Shown here: one piece after another, positions 12,235 through 23,700 of the stretch
Layout: the number at the start of each line of letters is the position of its first letter
How positions within the stretch are numbered: position 1 is the first letter of the stretch
From: Nigrospora sphaerica
Taxonomy: Eukaryota > Ascomycota > Sordariomycetes > Amphisphaeriales > Apiosporaceae
Assembly (NCBI GenBank): GCA_018287875.1
Contig: JAGVVL010000015.1
Span: forward strand, 1,798,001 to 1,862,000
Length of the DNA stretch: 64,000 nt
Direction: 5' to 3'
Made by a program: the position numbers and the translations under genes
Notes under the pieces: model-generated
What the model saw: the letters and a program-made list of their open reading frames with translations, nothing else
Databases searched by the model: none
Told to the model about the DNA's origin: nothing

Positions 12235-13329
12235 CAGGAGGCCCGCAGTATCTTATAAGTTCTATCTTGGTTCATATAGTCACGGACATTGGGTCAAGGA
12301 GTGAAGGGACATGGGAGTCTTGGGGCTACCTCGGTGTATATAACCGGCACACGAGACGCGACGGCCCGCAACATCGGTTACCGTCCTTTACTGGCCCAGC
12401 ATCAATCAAGAGCAGAAGAATGTGTTTCTGTGCCATGCGGTGGCAGACTTATAGGAATGGCCTAGCCGCTTCCGTCTTTTCATCACCAGAAAGGCCCGAT
12501 GACTCGGGTCTTACTCAGTTGGGCGGGGTCTTGTTGGCGGCCGACACGTTTAAGAGGGAGCACAATAATGGACCGGAGTGTGTATGACATCAAATTAAGC
12601 CCTGGTAGCGCCACGTGGTGGTCGATGCTACTTGACGACTATGAAGGCTTCTAGTGCCTCGGAACACTGCTAGAGCTAGGGACTACTCAAGTCGACTGAC
12701 CGCCACCGGGGCATTCGATTTCCCAGCTTTCTCCTCGGCGTCATCTTAGCAGTAGCGGGTCTACCCGTGCAGCGGCTCTTGCCAACGTACCAAGTATCAA
12801 GTCAATAGACGAAGCCTTCAGGCATCTATGAGCGGCTGCCACCAAGCGTGTACGAGGAAGCACTGGCGTCAGGATGCCGAATATGACAAGGCCGTCGGCC
12901 AGGTACGGACCAACAGGGTGCAGGACAAGCGCTGGCCCTTCCACACAAGCGAACGATGCGCGCCCCGCCGGCAGTTGGCATCTCGTGCATCGGGGGACGG
13001 CTCAGGAAGCCATCAGAAGTGAAGACCCCCCTCCTCCGCTCCTTGGGGGTTACAGAGGCTAAAACGGGTGATGGTTACCCAGGTCGATTGCTCAGGCTGA
13101 TGCTTCGGTGACGACATTGCGCTTTCGGTGTGGGGACGATGGGCAGCGGCGCGTAACAGCAATAAGAACGAAGGACTTTTCCTCGCTTCCACCGGACGGG
13201 CGGACGGACAGTTCGTGGCACGAGAAGACCATTTCCAAGTCACACACACACTTCCCGTCTCAGCACCTCGATCCCCGTAACGGCCTCACGGAAATCGGAC
13301 CCCACTCTCCCCAACGGGTCAGAACAAGC
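12235..13329. other. Intergenic region upstream of epimerase-like gene
   Basis: No gene recognised. A TATATAA string is near 12338, far from the next start. The sequence just before 13330 is the likely promoter of the downstream gene. Confidence 0.45.
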
Positions 13330-14385
13330 ATGTCTGCAGCCACCTCGGCAAAGAAGGTCTTTCTGATCGGGCCCGGCTTCATCGGCTGGAACCTGCTGGA
13401 GCTGCTCGTCAAGGACAACTACGAGGTGACGACGCTGGCGCGGAGAAAGGACCACGCGGTGCAGCTCCAGGCGTCGGGCGCTAAGGCCGTCGTCATCGGC
13501 AGCATCGACGACCGGGAGCTACTCACGGACCTGACGAGCAAGCACGACATCATCGTGCACACGGCCTCGGCGGACCACGCGGCCAGCGCCGAGGCCGTGT
13601 GCGAGGGGCTCAAGAAGCGCGCGGCGCAGGGCCAGAACACCATCTACCTGCACACGTCGGGCACGTCGGTCATCGGGGACACGGAGTACGGCGGCCGGAA
13701 GTCGCCGCGCGTGTACCACGACGACCGGCCCGGCGAGGTGGACTCGCTGCCCGACGACGCGCCGCACCGGGCTATCGACCTGCACATCCTGCGGACGCGC
13801 GCGGCGCTCGGCGACAGCGTCAAGCTGGCCATCGTGATGCCGCCGCTTATCTACGGCTACAACCCGGCGCACGGGCGGCTGTCGATCCAGATACCGACGC
13901 TGACGCGCTTCGCGCTCAAGCACGGCTACGCCGGCTACGTGGGCGAGGGCGAGGCCGTCTGGAGCAACGTGCACGTCCAGGACCTCGTGCGCGGCTACCG
14001 CATGATCCTGCACCACCTCGAGGACACGCCGGCGGGCGCGGCCGACGCCAACCCCTACTACTTCTGCGAGAGCACGGGCGACGCCGACGTGAGCTGGCGC
14101 GACGTGGCCGCCCTCATCGGCGCCAGCCTGCACCGCGCCGGCCGCCTCGCCGACCCGACGCCGCGCCGCATCCCCGCCGACCAGTACGACGACATCTTCG
14201 GCCCCGTCTTCACCGAGCCCGTCATGGGCCTCAACAGCCGCAGCCGCGCCAACCGCCTCCGCGCCCTCGGCTGGAAGCCCGTCGCCAAGTCGTGGTCCAC
14301 CAGCTACGTCGAGGACGAGCTGCCCGTCATCCTCAAGGAGGACATTAGCAACTTTAACGGCTACGGCCAGGCCGTAGCCAGCTAA
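13330..14385 (+). CDS. NAD(P)-dependent epimerase/dehydratase-family protein (extended SDR)
   Basis: Intronless, 351 residues from the ATG at 13330 (the open frame extends upstream, but this ATG begins the Rossmann fold). The N-terminus has the dinucleotide motif VFLIGPGFIG (GxGxxG type), followed by a basic patch LARRKD where NADP phosphate could bind. Downstream, HTSGTSVIGD fits the strand before the active site, and VMPPLIYGYNP matches the segment after the catalytic residues in atypical SDRs. I see no canonical YxxxK where it would be expected, so this may belong to the atypical SDR group. The substrate is unknown. It resembles fungal proteins annotated as nucleoside-diphosphate-sugar epimerases. 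Confidence 0.75.
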   Translation: MSAATSAKKVFLIGPGFIGWNLLELLVKDNYEVTTLARRKDHAVQLQASGAKAVVIGSIDDRELLTDLTSKHDIIVHTASADHAASAEAVCEGLKKRAAQGQNTIYLHTSGTSVIGDTEYGGRKSPRVYHDDRPGEVDSLPDDAPHRAIDLHILRTRAALGDSVKLAIVMPPLIYGYNPAHGRLSIQIPTLTRFALKHGYAGYVGEGEAVWSNVHVQDLVRGYRMILHHLEDTPAGAADANPYYFCESTGDADVSWRDVAALIGASLHRAGRLADPTPRRIPADQYDDIFGPVFTEPVMGLNSRSRANRLRALGWKPVAKSWSTSYVEDELPVILKEDISNFNGYGQAVAS

Positions 14386-14798
14386 GCGTGCCGTTGGCCG
14401 GTGTTTTTTTGGGGGGGGGGGGGGGCCTCTCAGGCGGATATGGGGGTCGGAACCGTACGTCGCATGCATGGAGCCTACGATGACGAGAGGCGCGAACACG
14501 GGTGACGGTAAAGGAACCGGGACGAAACGCGTCCATGACTTGTATTTTAGGTGCATGTAGTTCTCATGCAGTGACGAAACCCAATATTACCCATGCCGGC
14601 CTCGAGTCACGTCACCTACGGCCCCATGTGCTGTCTAGGTAAATGCACATGACAATCAACCCAACGCTACGCGCGTCTCACAGGCCAGGTCGCACGCTCG
14701 CACCTGTCCGAAGAACGAGCCGAAGACCTAAGCCCCGGGGGGCGCCGGCGAGGACGAGAACAGCCCCCCCCAGCCTCCCTTCTCTGGAAAGGGCGACC
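14386..14798. other. Convergent intergenic region
   Basis: 3' ends of the epimerase-like (+) and thioesterase (-) genes face each other. A T-run followed by about 17 G (near 14405-14426) is the only notable feature. Confidence 0.5.
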
Positions 14799-15446
14799 TC
14801 AAAGCGTACTCTTGAGGGCGACGTACAGGCAGTCGGCGCGGGCGAGGACGTTGGCGTCGCCGTCCTCGACCCAGGCGTCGAGGAAGAGCTTGCGGCCGTC
14901 GCGGCGGCGCAGGCGGCAGACGGCGAGGAGGGAGGCGGACGAGGGCACGGGGCGGAGGTAGCGGACGGCGAGGGCGGCCGTCATGTAGGCGGGGGCGGCG
15001 ACGGCGTCGCCGCCCGGGCCAGGCCGGCGCCGCCGCCGGTTGACCTCGACGAGCATGCCGGCGACCTCGTCGAGGATGGCGGCCACGAGCCCGCCGTGGC
15101 ACACGCCCGCGAACCCGTCGACGTCGCCCGCCAGCGTCAGCAGCAGCCGCACCTCGTCGACGTCGCCGCCGCCCTCGGCCGCCGCCGCCGCCGCCGCCGC
15201 CGCCCGCCAGAACTGCAGCATGAACGGCACCGTCGTCGCCGTCCGCAGCGTCCGCCCCCACAGCGAGTCCTCGCCGTCCGCCTTGGGCGTCCGGCTCCAC
15301 GGCGTCATGATGACGAGCCCGTCCCCGTCCCCGTCCCCGTCCCCCCTGGCCGCCGCCGCCGCGCCGATCCCGAGGTGCGCCGCGCACCACGGAATCGCCG
15401 CAAAGTGCGCGTAGTCCGGGTTGCCGCTCAAGTCTTCGGCGGCCAT
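14799..15446 (-). CDS. PaaI-like thioesterase (4HBT/hotdog superfamily)
   Basis: Intronless, 215 residues, start in a GCCATGGCC context. The hotdog-fold signature is present: the helix with FAGVCHGGLVAAILDEVAGML (HGG followed by the acidic residue of the active site) and the later strand VRYLRPVPSS. Such proteins hydrolyse acyl-CoA thioesters, often small or aromatic. The N-terminal third contains alanine-rich low-complexity (a nine-residue Ala run from a GCC repeat near 15178-15205) and a Gly/Asp repeat from a 6-bp GTCCCC-type repeat near 15320-15343. Only the hotdog part is conserved in appearance. The substrate is unknown. Confidence 0.75.
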   Translation of the reverse strand: MAAEDLSGNPDYAHFAAIPWCAAHLGIGAAAAARGDGDGDGDGLVIMTPWSRTPKADGEDSLWGRTLRTATTVPFMLQFWRAAAAAAAAAEGGGDVDEVRLLLTLAGDVDGFAGVCHGGLVAAILDEVAGMLVEVNRRRRRPGPGGDAVAAPAYMTAALAVRYLRPVPSSASLLAVCRLRRRDGRKLFLDAWVEDGDANVLARADCLYVALKSTL

Positions 15447-16383
15447 GGCAGTTGTGGCGGACAGGGCCGTGGGTTAGATGGGCGTGTGTGGGTTGTGGGC
15501 GGATGGACCGAGGTTTCGGTATAAGCGGTGGGGAGAGGCTTTAGTACGAGTGCGCGTGTGTGTAAGTGTGTAAGTGTGTAAGTGTGTAAGTGTGTAAGTG
15601 TGTAAGTGTGTAAGTGTGTAAGTGTGTAAGTGTGTAAGTGTGTAAGTGTGTAAGTGTGTAAGTGTGTAAGTGTGTAAGTGTGTAAGTGTGTAAGTGTGTA
15701 AGTGTGTAAGTGTGTAAGTGTGTAAGTGTGTAAGTGTGTAAGTGTGTAAGTGTGTAAGTGTGTAGTGTGTGAGTGTGTGGTACCAGTGCGTCGATACAGA
15801 ACTAGCTCGGGTAGAGAGCCCAACCGGTTTCGGAAGGAGGTGCTGGCCGCGGTAGAAATACACCGGAGAGTTCCATAGACGTGTCCATTCACCAAGTTCG
15901 CAAGGAGGGGGCGCGGCCAATTACAAAAAGTCGCCGGGTCGATTGAGGTTCTTGGCCATTGAAGCACTATCTCGAAGTTTTGGGGGAGGCTCGTCACCAG
16001 AAATTCCTCGGATGAGATGAGAAAAGCTGAGAGCAGCTAGACCGCCACGAAACCACCCGTCCATCCTGTAAAAACATCCGCCAACTGCCACCGCCTGCAA
16101 AAGAGCTGCGTGAGATCTGTTCCCGTGCGTCGTTACCGAAACCCGAAACCATCCAAATCCCGTATATCCATGCCCATGGCCAGACTCCGCTAAGGAATGC
16201 CAGGACTACCTCTATAATTCGGCAACAGGGGTATCCGTCCCATTACTCCCGTGCCGACCGAGGTTGGAAAAACCCCCCAACTCCGAAGTACCGTAAAAAG
16301 ATTAACCACATTACAACCCCTTTTTCTTTTGCTTTGTTGTCGCGCCTCTCAACCCCCTTTTCTTCTGCTTTTAGTCACTCGTC
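15447..16383. other. Intergenic region with minisatellite
   Basis: Between the thioesterase start and the stop of the GMC-hydrolase gene. Apart from the minisatellite nothing is recognised. The last ~120 bases are T-rich and suit a 3' untranslated region. Confidence 0.5.
15563..15762. repeat. Perfect 8-bp minisatellite (TAAGTGTG)25
   Basis: Twenty-five uninterrupted copies of TAAGTGTG (200 bp), followed by imperfect GTGTG-rich sequence. It lies 117-316 bp upstream of the thioesterase start. It is open in the minus-strand frame as a repeating THLHTYTL peptide, but that is a by-product of the repeat length (24 nt is a multiple of both 8 and 3). Confidence 0.97.
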
Positions 16384-19300
16384 TCAGTTGATAGTGCCGT
16401 CGGCCACCCTGCGCTTGAACTTGTCGTCGGGCTCGACGAAGCGGTAGCTCTCGCCGCGCATGACGCGGTCGATCTCCTCGCGGACGAAGGGGTAGACGTC
16501 CTTCCAGGCGCGGCGGCCCATCCAGCAGTCGAGGTGGCCGTAGTTTGGCACGACGCGGCGCGTGTACTGCAGGCCGTCGCCGTCGCGCGTGTCGCGGGTG
16601 CCGAAGGTGTTGCAGAGCAGGTCGTACGTGCGCTCCGTCGCCTCGGGCGAGAGCACCTGGTTGTCGCGCCCCACGAAGAGCAGGAAGGGCAGGTCCCGGA
16701 GGCGCCGGATGTTCTCGGGCGTGTCGAGCCGCTCGCGCAGCGGCTCGTTGCTCATGACGCCGCCCTCCTGCCCCTGCTTCATGCAGAGCCCCAGCATCTT
16801 CATGTTGACGCCGCCGAAGAAGCGGTCGATCTGCCGGTGCGTCGCCTCGTTCAGGTTCTCGTGGTTCCAGCACCGCCCGAACGTGAAGGAGATGCGGTGG
16901 CAGCTCGCGTTGTTGCACAGCTCCTTGCGCTCGTCGGGCCAGAAGCGGAGCACCTGGTTGAGCGCCTTCTGCACGTAGCTGTCGTCCTGGGACGTGCTGC
17001 ACGAGAACCAATTGCCCGCGATGGTCGTGTACGCCTTGTCGGGCGACGTCATGATCTTGACCATGTTGGCCGTGTTCCAGACGGGGTTCATGAAGACCTG
17101 GCTCGCCGTCACGCCCGCGAGCCACGAGGCCGGGATTGTGCCGTCCAGCAGTCCCGTCGATAAGGCCACGCTGCCCATGCAGTGCGCAACCGCGTAGATC
17201 TTCTCCTCGCCGTACTCTTTGCGGATCATCTCAAGGCAGGCCAGGAGATCGAGCCGCGTGTCGTACGTCGTCCAGTCGTTCTTGGCAATCATCAACTGCC
17301 CGATCCGGTGCACCGGCACAAATATACGGTAGCCGGCCCGGGTGAAGTAGTTGACCGCGTTGTACGCAATCGTGGGGAGGGCGTAGACTTGGTGGTCGAC
17401 GGCGGCTCCGGGGACCATGAAGAGGTTCTTGACCCCGCTGCCGTCCGACGGTTCGTGCGTCGCTTCGAACATGTGCATGCGCGTGGCCACGCCGTCTCTC
17501 GCCACGATCTCGTACGTGGCGCTGGGGACCGTCTCGTTGATGAAGCCTTGGTAGCTCTGCGTCGGGTACTGCAGAGGCGTCAAGGGGCCCAGGAAGAGCG
17601 ACAGCGACTTGCGCGTGAAGTAGGTCACGAACGACGTGGCGCTAATCACTCTCCGCAGGAGGCTCTTGCCCGTCGGCGTCATGGTCAGTATCTGGCTGGC
17701 GAAGTCGGCGGGCTGGATCCTCATGATGCCCTTGGCGATGATGGTGCCGCGCGGCCGGGCGTCATCCTGCCCTTCCGACTCGTAGTCCGACTCCCTGTTC
17801 GAGTCGGGTTTCGTGATGGTCACGTAGAGCGTGCTGGTGGCCCGCCAGAACTGCATGGGGGAAAAGGCAACGCTCGAGTCGACAACCTTGAATCCACGGA
17901 AATGGAGGATATTACCATCCACACCCCGCATCTGGAAGTTGTAGACGAGGTTCTTGGTCCCAGGAGCATCCATAAACTGCTTAAACAGGTTAAAGTCCCC
18001 CCGCCGGACCATGAAGGGGGAGCCGGGAATGGTCGGGCAGGAGAAGCTGCCGGTGAGCATGGCCTTGTGCTCCGGGTCGTTGACGATGGACCGTGTGTTG
18101 AACGACTGGACGCTGAGGAAGAACCGGGCCGACTCGCAGCGCGACTCGGCGATCCGCTCGGCCAGTTCGTACGTCTCAAGGCCTGAAGCGTCCTGCTTCC
18201 ACTTGTCGTGATGGATGAAGCCCGACATGACCTCGGTGAAGCCAAAGCCCCCGTCGTTGAGGCGTTCGGCCGTGCTGATGACCTTTATCGCGCTCGAGAT
18301 GCTCTGAGTTTCATTGGCGTCGCTATCGCTCAGATCGTCGCTCTCGTAACGCTTCCGGGGGCTGCCGTGGGCGGCGAACCGAGGGCCGCCAAACAGGTTG
18401 AGAATGCCGTTCTTGCGGGTCTGGATGCGCATCCCGTGGCGCTTCGCAAAGTGTTCGACAGAGCGTTCGGCCAGAGCGGTGATGGTGGCAAAGGGGTTGG
18501 CGCCAAGCGCAGTGGGGATGACGGCAGCGTCGACAACAATGAGGCCATCCTGCACTTCCTTTCCGTTGCCCGTGAAGACCTCACCACAGTGGTTGACAAC
18601 GCCGTAGGCACCGGTGCCGTCCATGGACATGCAGGCACCGCCAATCGGATGCACCGTGAGCTGCTGCTGTCCCAGAATGGAGTAAAAGGGGTTCTCCACG
18701 AATGTGCCGCCAACAGCCCGCGTCGCCTTGGCCAGCACATCATGCACGTGCTGGACGTGCTCGTTGCGGCCAACGCCGAGGAACTCCAACACTGGCTTGT
18801 CATCCTTGAGCGTCAGAATGGCCTGGTTGCTGTCATGAGACATGACCAGGTACGTCTGCGTCCTCTGGATGGCGCCCTTGCGATAGTACGGCCCGAGGAA
18901 CAAGCTGCCGGCACGGGCCAGATTCCCGCGCACCCGCTCCAGAAGGCTTTCGTCGCCAGCGGGTATGCTTCCAGGGAGAAGCTCCAGCATGGCTTGGAGG
19001 AAGGGGGCAAGGGCATTCGGAACGACTCCCTCCTCGATCACGTAGCCATCCAGTGGGTTCTCGTGGCCAGCACGGTTGTCGATGATGCCCGTGATGCACG
19101 GGCCGACGGGATTGTACGGGGAGGGAAACGGCCTACCGATGCCGTTGACCTCATGGTCGGTGTTATAGCTGCAGGTACTTGGTCAGCCAAGGGGTTCCGC
19201 CCGGCGCCGTCATCCACTGTGCACTCACCCAAATGCGAAGATGTCACCGTTGCCACTCATGTTCTGGCCGATCCTGCTGCTCATATCGAGACCCATCTCT

Positions 19301-20766
19301 CGGCTCCTAAGCAGAATCTCGGTCGTGCCAATGGCACCGGCCCCGAGGAAGACGGCCTTCTTCGCGTGCACCCACATCAGGTCGCCGTGGAGATTGGCCT
19401 TGAAGTGGCCTCGGTTCCGGCCGTGCCAGGCGAAGTAGATGATGTAGCCACCTCGCTCCTCAGGGGCTTTGGTAATGTACCGAACCTCGGACTCGCAGAA
19501 CATGTCGGCGCCCCAGTTCCACGCATCCGCCAAGTACGTCACGAGGACGCTGTTCTTGGACGCGTCGTTGATTCCGGTGGCGTCTTGGCCCGTGAGCGCC
19601 GACGGCGTCATTTCCACGCCGGCAGCATTGGGTCCATTCATGAAACGGGTCGTCTGCCGTACCCTCCTGAACTTGTCGCCCATGCCGAGATGCTCAGCTT
19701 GCTTCTTGAGAAGATCAAGCTTCGGCAGCGTCGGCCAGTCCGGTGGGTATTCCGTGGGCTCCAACATCTTCTCGGCCATATCGTAGTCTGGAGAATCTTA
19801 ATCAATACGGCGAACAAGATGCGTTTGGGGATATAGCGCTTGGACTGACATGGTTTTAGAGCCTGAGGGTTCTCCCGAATCTCCTCTGGCCATTCCTCAC
19901 GCGCCAGCGTCTGTTCATCGGCTTCTAGGTATACGTTGGCGTTGATCAAACTGGTGCCGCCGAGCCCTGTATAGCATATATGTCAGTAGAGGTTCCTCGC
20001 TGGAGAGCGGTAAATACGACGTACCGTTGCCAACGAATGCATTCTGGCCATTGCCAAAGATGAAGTGGAACATGCCCGTAGGGTCTCCGCCATTTATGAT
20101 CTTGGAGGGGAGATAGCCCGGAGAAAACTCGCCGGAGTAGTGCAGCTGGCCGAAAGCTTCGCCCGTCTCGCTCGGGAACTCGCCGGGCCATCTCTCCTTT
20201 CCGCGCTCCAGCACACAGACATTTTGGCCGGCGCGCGCCATCCGTGACGCCGCCACTCCGCCTCCATAACCAGAGCCGATGACTACACAGTCGTACGAGC
20301 TGCGCATGAGCTCGAGCGGTTTCGACATGCGAGGAAAGGTATCTTGCTTGCTGTCGTCGCCCCAGGAGCGTACCCGGGAATACGCGCCACTGGGGCCGCC
20401 TGCATCGTCTTCGTGGATGCCAAAAGACCTGATCCGGTGCGAGCGTCTGGGAATAGGTTTCATTGGCTCTGGCTCGGACTCGTCTTCGATGGTGACACCG
20501 TTTGTCACACCATTTGTCACGCCGTTGGTATGGCCGTTGGTATAGCCGTTGGTATAGCCGTTGGTATAGCCGTTGGTATAGCCGTTGGTATAGCCGTTGG
20601 TCTTGCCGTTGGTCTGGCCGTTAACGGAATCTTCGCTGTGGCAGAATCCGTTCGTTTTCCGCTGCCTGATGCCTTCGGCGTCCTCAAAGACGTGGTCGTT
20701 GGTTTGGCCGGCGCCGTTAACCAGCTTGGACGCCGGAGCCACTGGCTCAACTGGGCCTGGGGCCAT
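16384..20766 (-). CDS. GMC oxidoreductase fused to alpha/beta hydrolase (cholesterol-oxidase-like)
   Basis: Four exons (20766-20025, 19966-19850, 19787-19229, 19168-16384; introns 58, 62 and 60 nt, the second with a GTCAGT donor) encode 1400 residues. The start is the first in-frame ATG; the frame upstream is closed by TAA. Residues 50-91 are TNG-x tetrapeptide repeats. The FAD-binding GxGxxG motif is VVIGSGYGGG (161-170). The GMC active-site pair is His646 (VHPIGG) and Asn697 (GANPF). A C-terminal alpha/beta hydrolase domain occupies roughly 900-1400: the nucleophile elbow is VAHCMGS with Cys1136 in the serine position, then Asp1308 (FVGRDNQ) and His1351 (NYGHLD). Oxidation of a sterol-like or other alcohol, coupled to an acyl-transfer or hydrolytic step, is an inference. 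No signal peptide is visible. Confidence 0.85.
20521..20616 (-). repeat. 12-bp in-frame minisatellite coding for TNG-x repeats
   Basis: Eight tandem 12-bp units related to GCCGTTGGTATA (+ strand), with further diverged units on both sides, lie inside exon 1 of the GMC-hydrolase gene. On the minus strand each unit codes for one T-N-G-Y/K/Q/H/V tetrapeptide, so copy-number change alters linker length without breaking the frame. Confidence 0.93.
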
Positions 20767-23700
20767 GACCTCTACAGATGGTCTCGGCTCGGTCGAGGGC
20801 TCCCTGGAGATGTTTTGGAGCACAGGGTATTACCGATTCGGATAGGGCGAGGGGGGTACCACAGGGAGGGTCGGCTGAAAGTAAAAGAAAAACGCTATAT
20901 AGGACAAGCCAGCGCCGAATATAGGTATATATGAGTATATACCCACGAGAGGTATCACTGGCTCGGGAGGCCAAGCGCGAACTGCTGGTCAAAGCAATGA
21001 GATGGGCGCATTCTCATTTCAACTGGACGGCCGATGGGCATGCGGCCTTCATATATGCCTCCCGACAGTGGCTCTCTAGTTCGTTCAGCTGAGGCGCGGC
21101 TACATGCATTGGGGGGCATCCAGTATGATGGAGGTGCGAAGAAACGGTCCACAGTGGGCGGCCCATACGAACTACTGTCCATGGAGGTCCAGGGTGCGGC
21201 GCAGTCTCTCCCCCCCCCGGGTGTGCTGCAGCTGGGCTGAAAAGAGATAGCTGCTTGGCCAGGGAAAGATGATCAGCCGTTTGGACGGCATGTTCATTCC
21301 GCACGTGTGCCGTTCTCTTGCAGTAGCCGTGGCCCCCAATGGGCTCGGGTGCTGAGAAGCTACCGAGCCGCCGAGGAGGCCTGCCATTGGGCGATAGACG
21401 CAGACTCGGTTGTGTTCAAATCAATGGACGAAGGTGACCGGACGACGGGCAGGGCGGGACGCGGAGCTAGACTAAAAAAAAGCCACACACCCGGCCGTCG
21501 TGGGCACATCATTGGACTCTCTGGTGGAGCAGCCGTCAACCCGATTGGGCTTTTGAGGGTAAGCGGGACGGTACTGTACCCCCGGAGGGTGCTATTATTG
21601 TCGAGCGGGCCTCCCATAAACCCGCACTGGATATCGGCTCTCGTCTCTCATCGCCATGGGTGTGGGTGTGGGCGTGCGCGGTGTGGGGGAGCACAAAACT
21701 CCTGGCCGGAGCGGGAGTGCTATCTCTGAGACAACAAGATCCCGAAGGATGCGGCAGCACGTTCCGGAGTCGGACAAAACCTCTTGTACGGGGAAGGGAT
21801 GAAGCGTGGCGACCCGGCCAGGAACAATCCGTTGTGTATGGTCGGCCCAGCGAGTCGGGAAGGGGAGGACATGGGCTCAGGGCGTCGACGGCACGCGACG
21901 ACGAAACGAATTTCCGCACTTTGCTAAAGAAAACGAAACCGACCGGGGGGGGTGTGGTGTGATTCAGTTCTCTGCTGCCTTCAATAGCCTCCCTCCCCTC
22001 CAGCTGGGGTTGGCAAATCGGGACGTTCGTTGATTGGCTGTATAGCGAGAGAACAGCTTCCTGCTGGGCCGTTGTCACGTTCGATTGGCTGCTTGCTGAG
22101 ATCCGCCTGCCCAAGGGGACCTTCCATATCATTAACCCCGTCTTTTTTCTTCCCCGATGAGGCCCAAGAAACCAGCAAATGGAGGTGGTACAATGGGCAT
22201 CGTAGCGCTGGACCTATAGTCCATCTCCGGGGCAGGCAGCAAATGGGGTAGGGATGCGATACAGGCCGACGGACAAACACCAACTGCGCACTCGTCATCA
22301 GGCTCGTACGGTAGGCGGCGTCGTCGGCGGCGGCGGCGGCGGCGGCGGCGGTGCCAGTCGACAACGTTGCAACGCCGATGCCACGGCTCGCAATCAGATA
22401 CACCGACACTTCGGATGCAACCATCGCGGGCTCGAGTACCCGCGGCCCTGCCACGGGGTGGTTAGGCAGAGGTAGAGCCCGGCCGAATGCGCGGTCTATC
22501 GTCCCGCGTGCGGCGGTGCCGCCCGCCGTTCGACACGCCGCAGCGGGCTATACTCGTACTGGCAAGACGGACGGGGCTGGCAAGGGCATGGGTAGCCTAC
22601 CGGGGTTGCTGTTGGGCAGAGACAAGACAGCGATCTAGGTGCTGCAGTCAATCCAATGTGAGTAATCAATCGGTCGGCCATCACATCGATCCATACACAA
22701 TCGTCGCGGCGGGGGCATTGGACGCGACCCGCAACGGTGGACCGCTGGCTGTGCAATCGTGTTCGCCCATGCCACGGACGCTACTGTCTATGATACGCAC
22801 GTCGTAAGGCTGATGATGACGGCCCATATCGGCGATGACTTCGGCACTGCCAGAGGGAGGTCAGCGTGCGTGGCCCACGGGGGCTCGAGAGCGTTCAGAC
22901 GATACGACGACCGAGGCGGCACGGTTGGTCGGCGAGGACGGGAAGGAGTGAAGGAGTGCCGAAAAGCAAAGGGAGGGGAGGGGGCAAGGGGCCTGCCTCG
23001 TCGAACACAGCCGAGTCGGCACTTTGAGAGGGTTTTGGGTTGAGATGGCTTGTCGAATGAAGCATCCCTGTAACACCACATGGTCTGACCACGAAGGATT
23101 CCGCGCCGGCAAAGCAAGGTAAGCCAGAACCCTTTCGGGCCCGCCAAGGGACTTTACGTTCCCGCCGGATCATCACGGTGCTTACCAAGGACATGAAACG
23201 GGGCGACGACGGTGCATATGGAGGGAAAAACGCGTACGCAGCCTTGAGCTCGCGGCTTCTACCCAGATACCCACGACACATCATTGACGACCTCACTAGG
23301 TCCCCTCCTGGGATTCCACAGTGGATGGACGGCTGAATATCAAAGTGGATACTTCCAAGGCACGCAACCACACCCTCACCTGTTCGATGGAGAGACGATT
23401 GGACAATGGCATTTTGGCCTATTCCGAATGCCAACCAGTTGAACCCACGAACCCCCCCAGCCGTGGCCTCAGCCCCGGTGCCCGCCTGTGAGGCCCTGCC
23501 ATGCCGTGCCATGCCACGACCACCGATATCTCAGCTTGTCCTACCCCGGTTCCCCGTCTCGTCTCCTTTTCAGCATAGCGCCCTCGCGGTCGCCGAGGTA
23601 AGCTGCAAGGGATGCCGGTATAGTGCGCCGTGTTGCCCACTTCGATTGGCGCTCTGGTCTTCGACGTCGGCGCCGGTGGCTGTTGTAACGAGCCTCCAGC

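Noticed and set aside
13519..14556. 345-codon minus-strand frame opposite the epimerase-like gene
   Set aside because: Antisense shadow of a GC-rich coding region; Val/Arg/Ala-rich with no domain.
15428..15997. 189-codon minus-strand open frame with THLHTYTL repeats
   Set aside because: Pure translation of the 8-bp minisatellite; no sequence outside the repeat looks coding.
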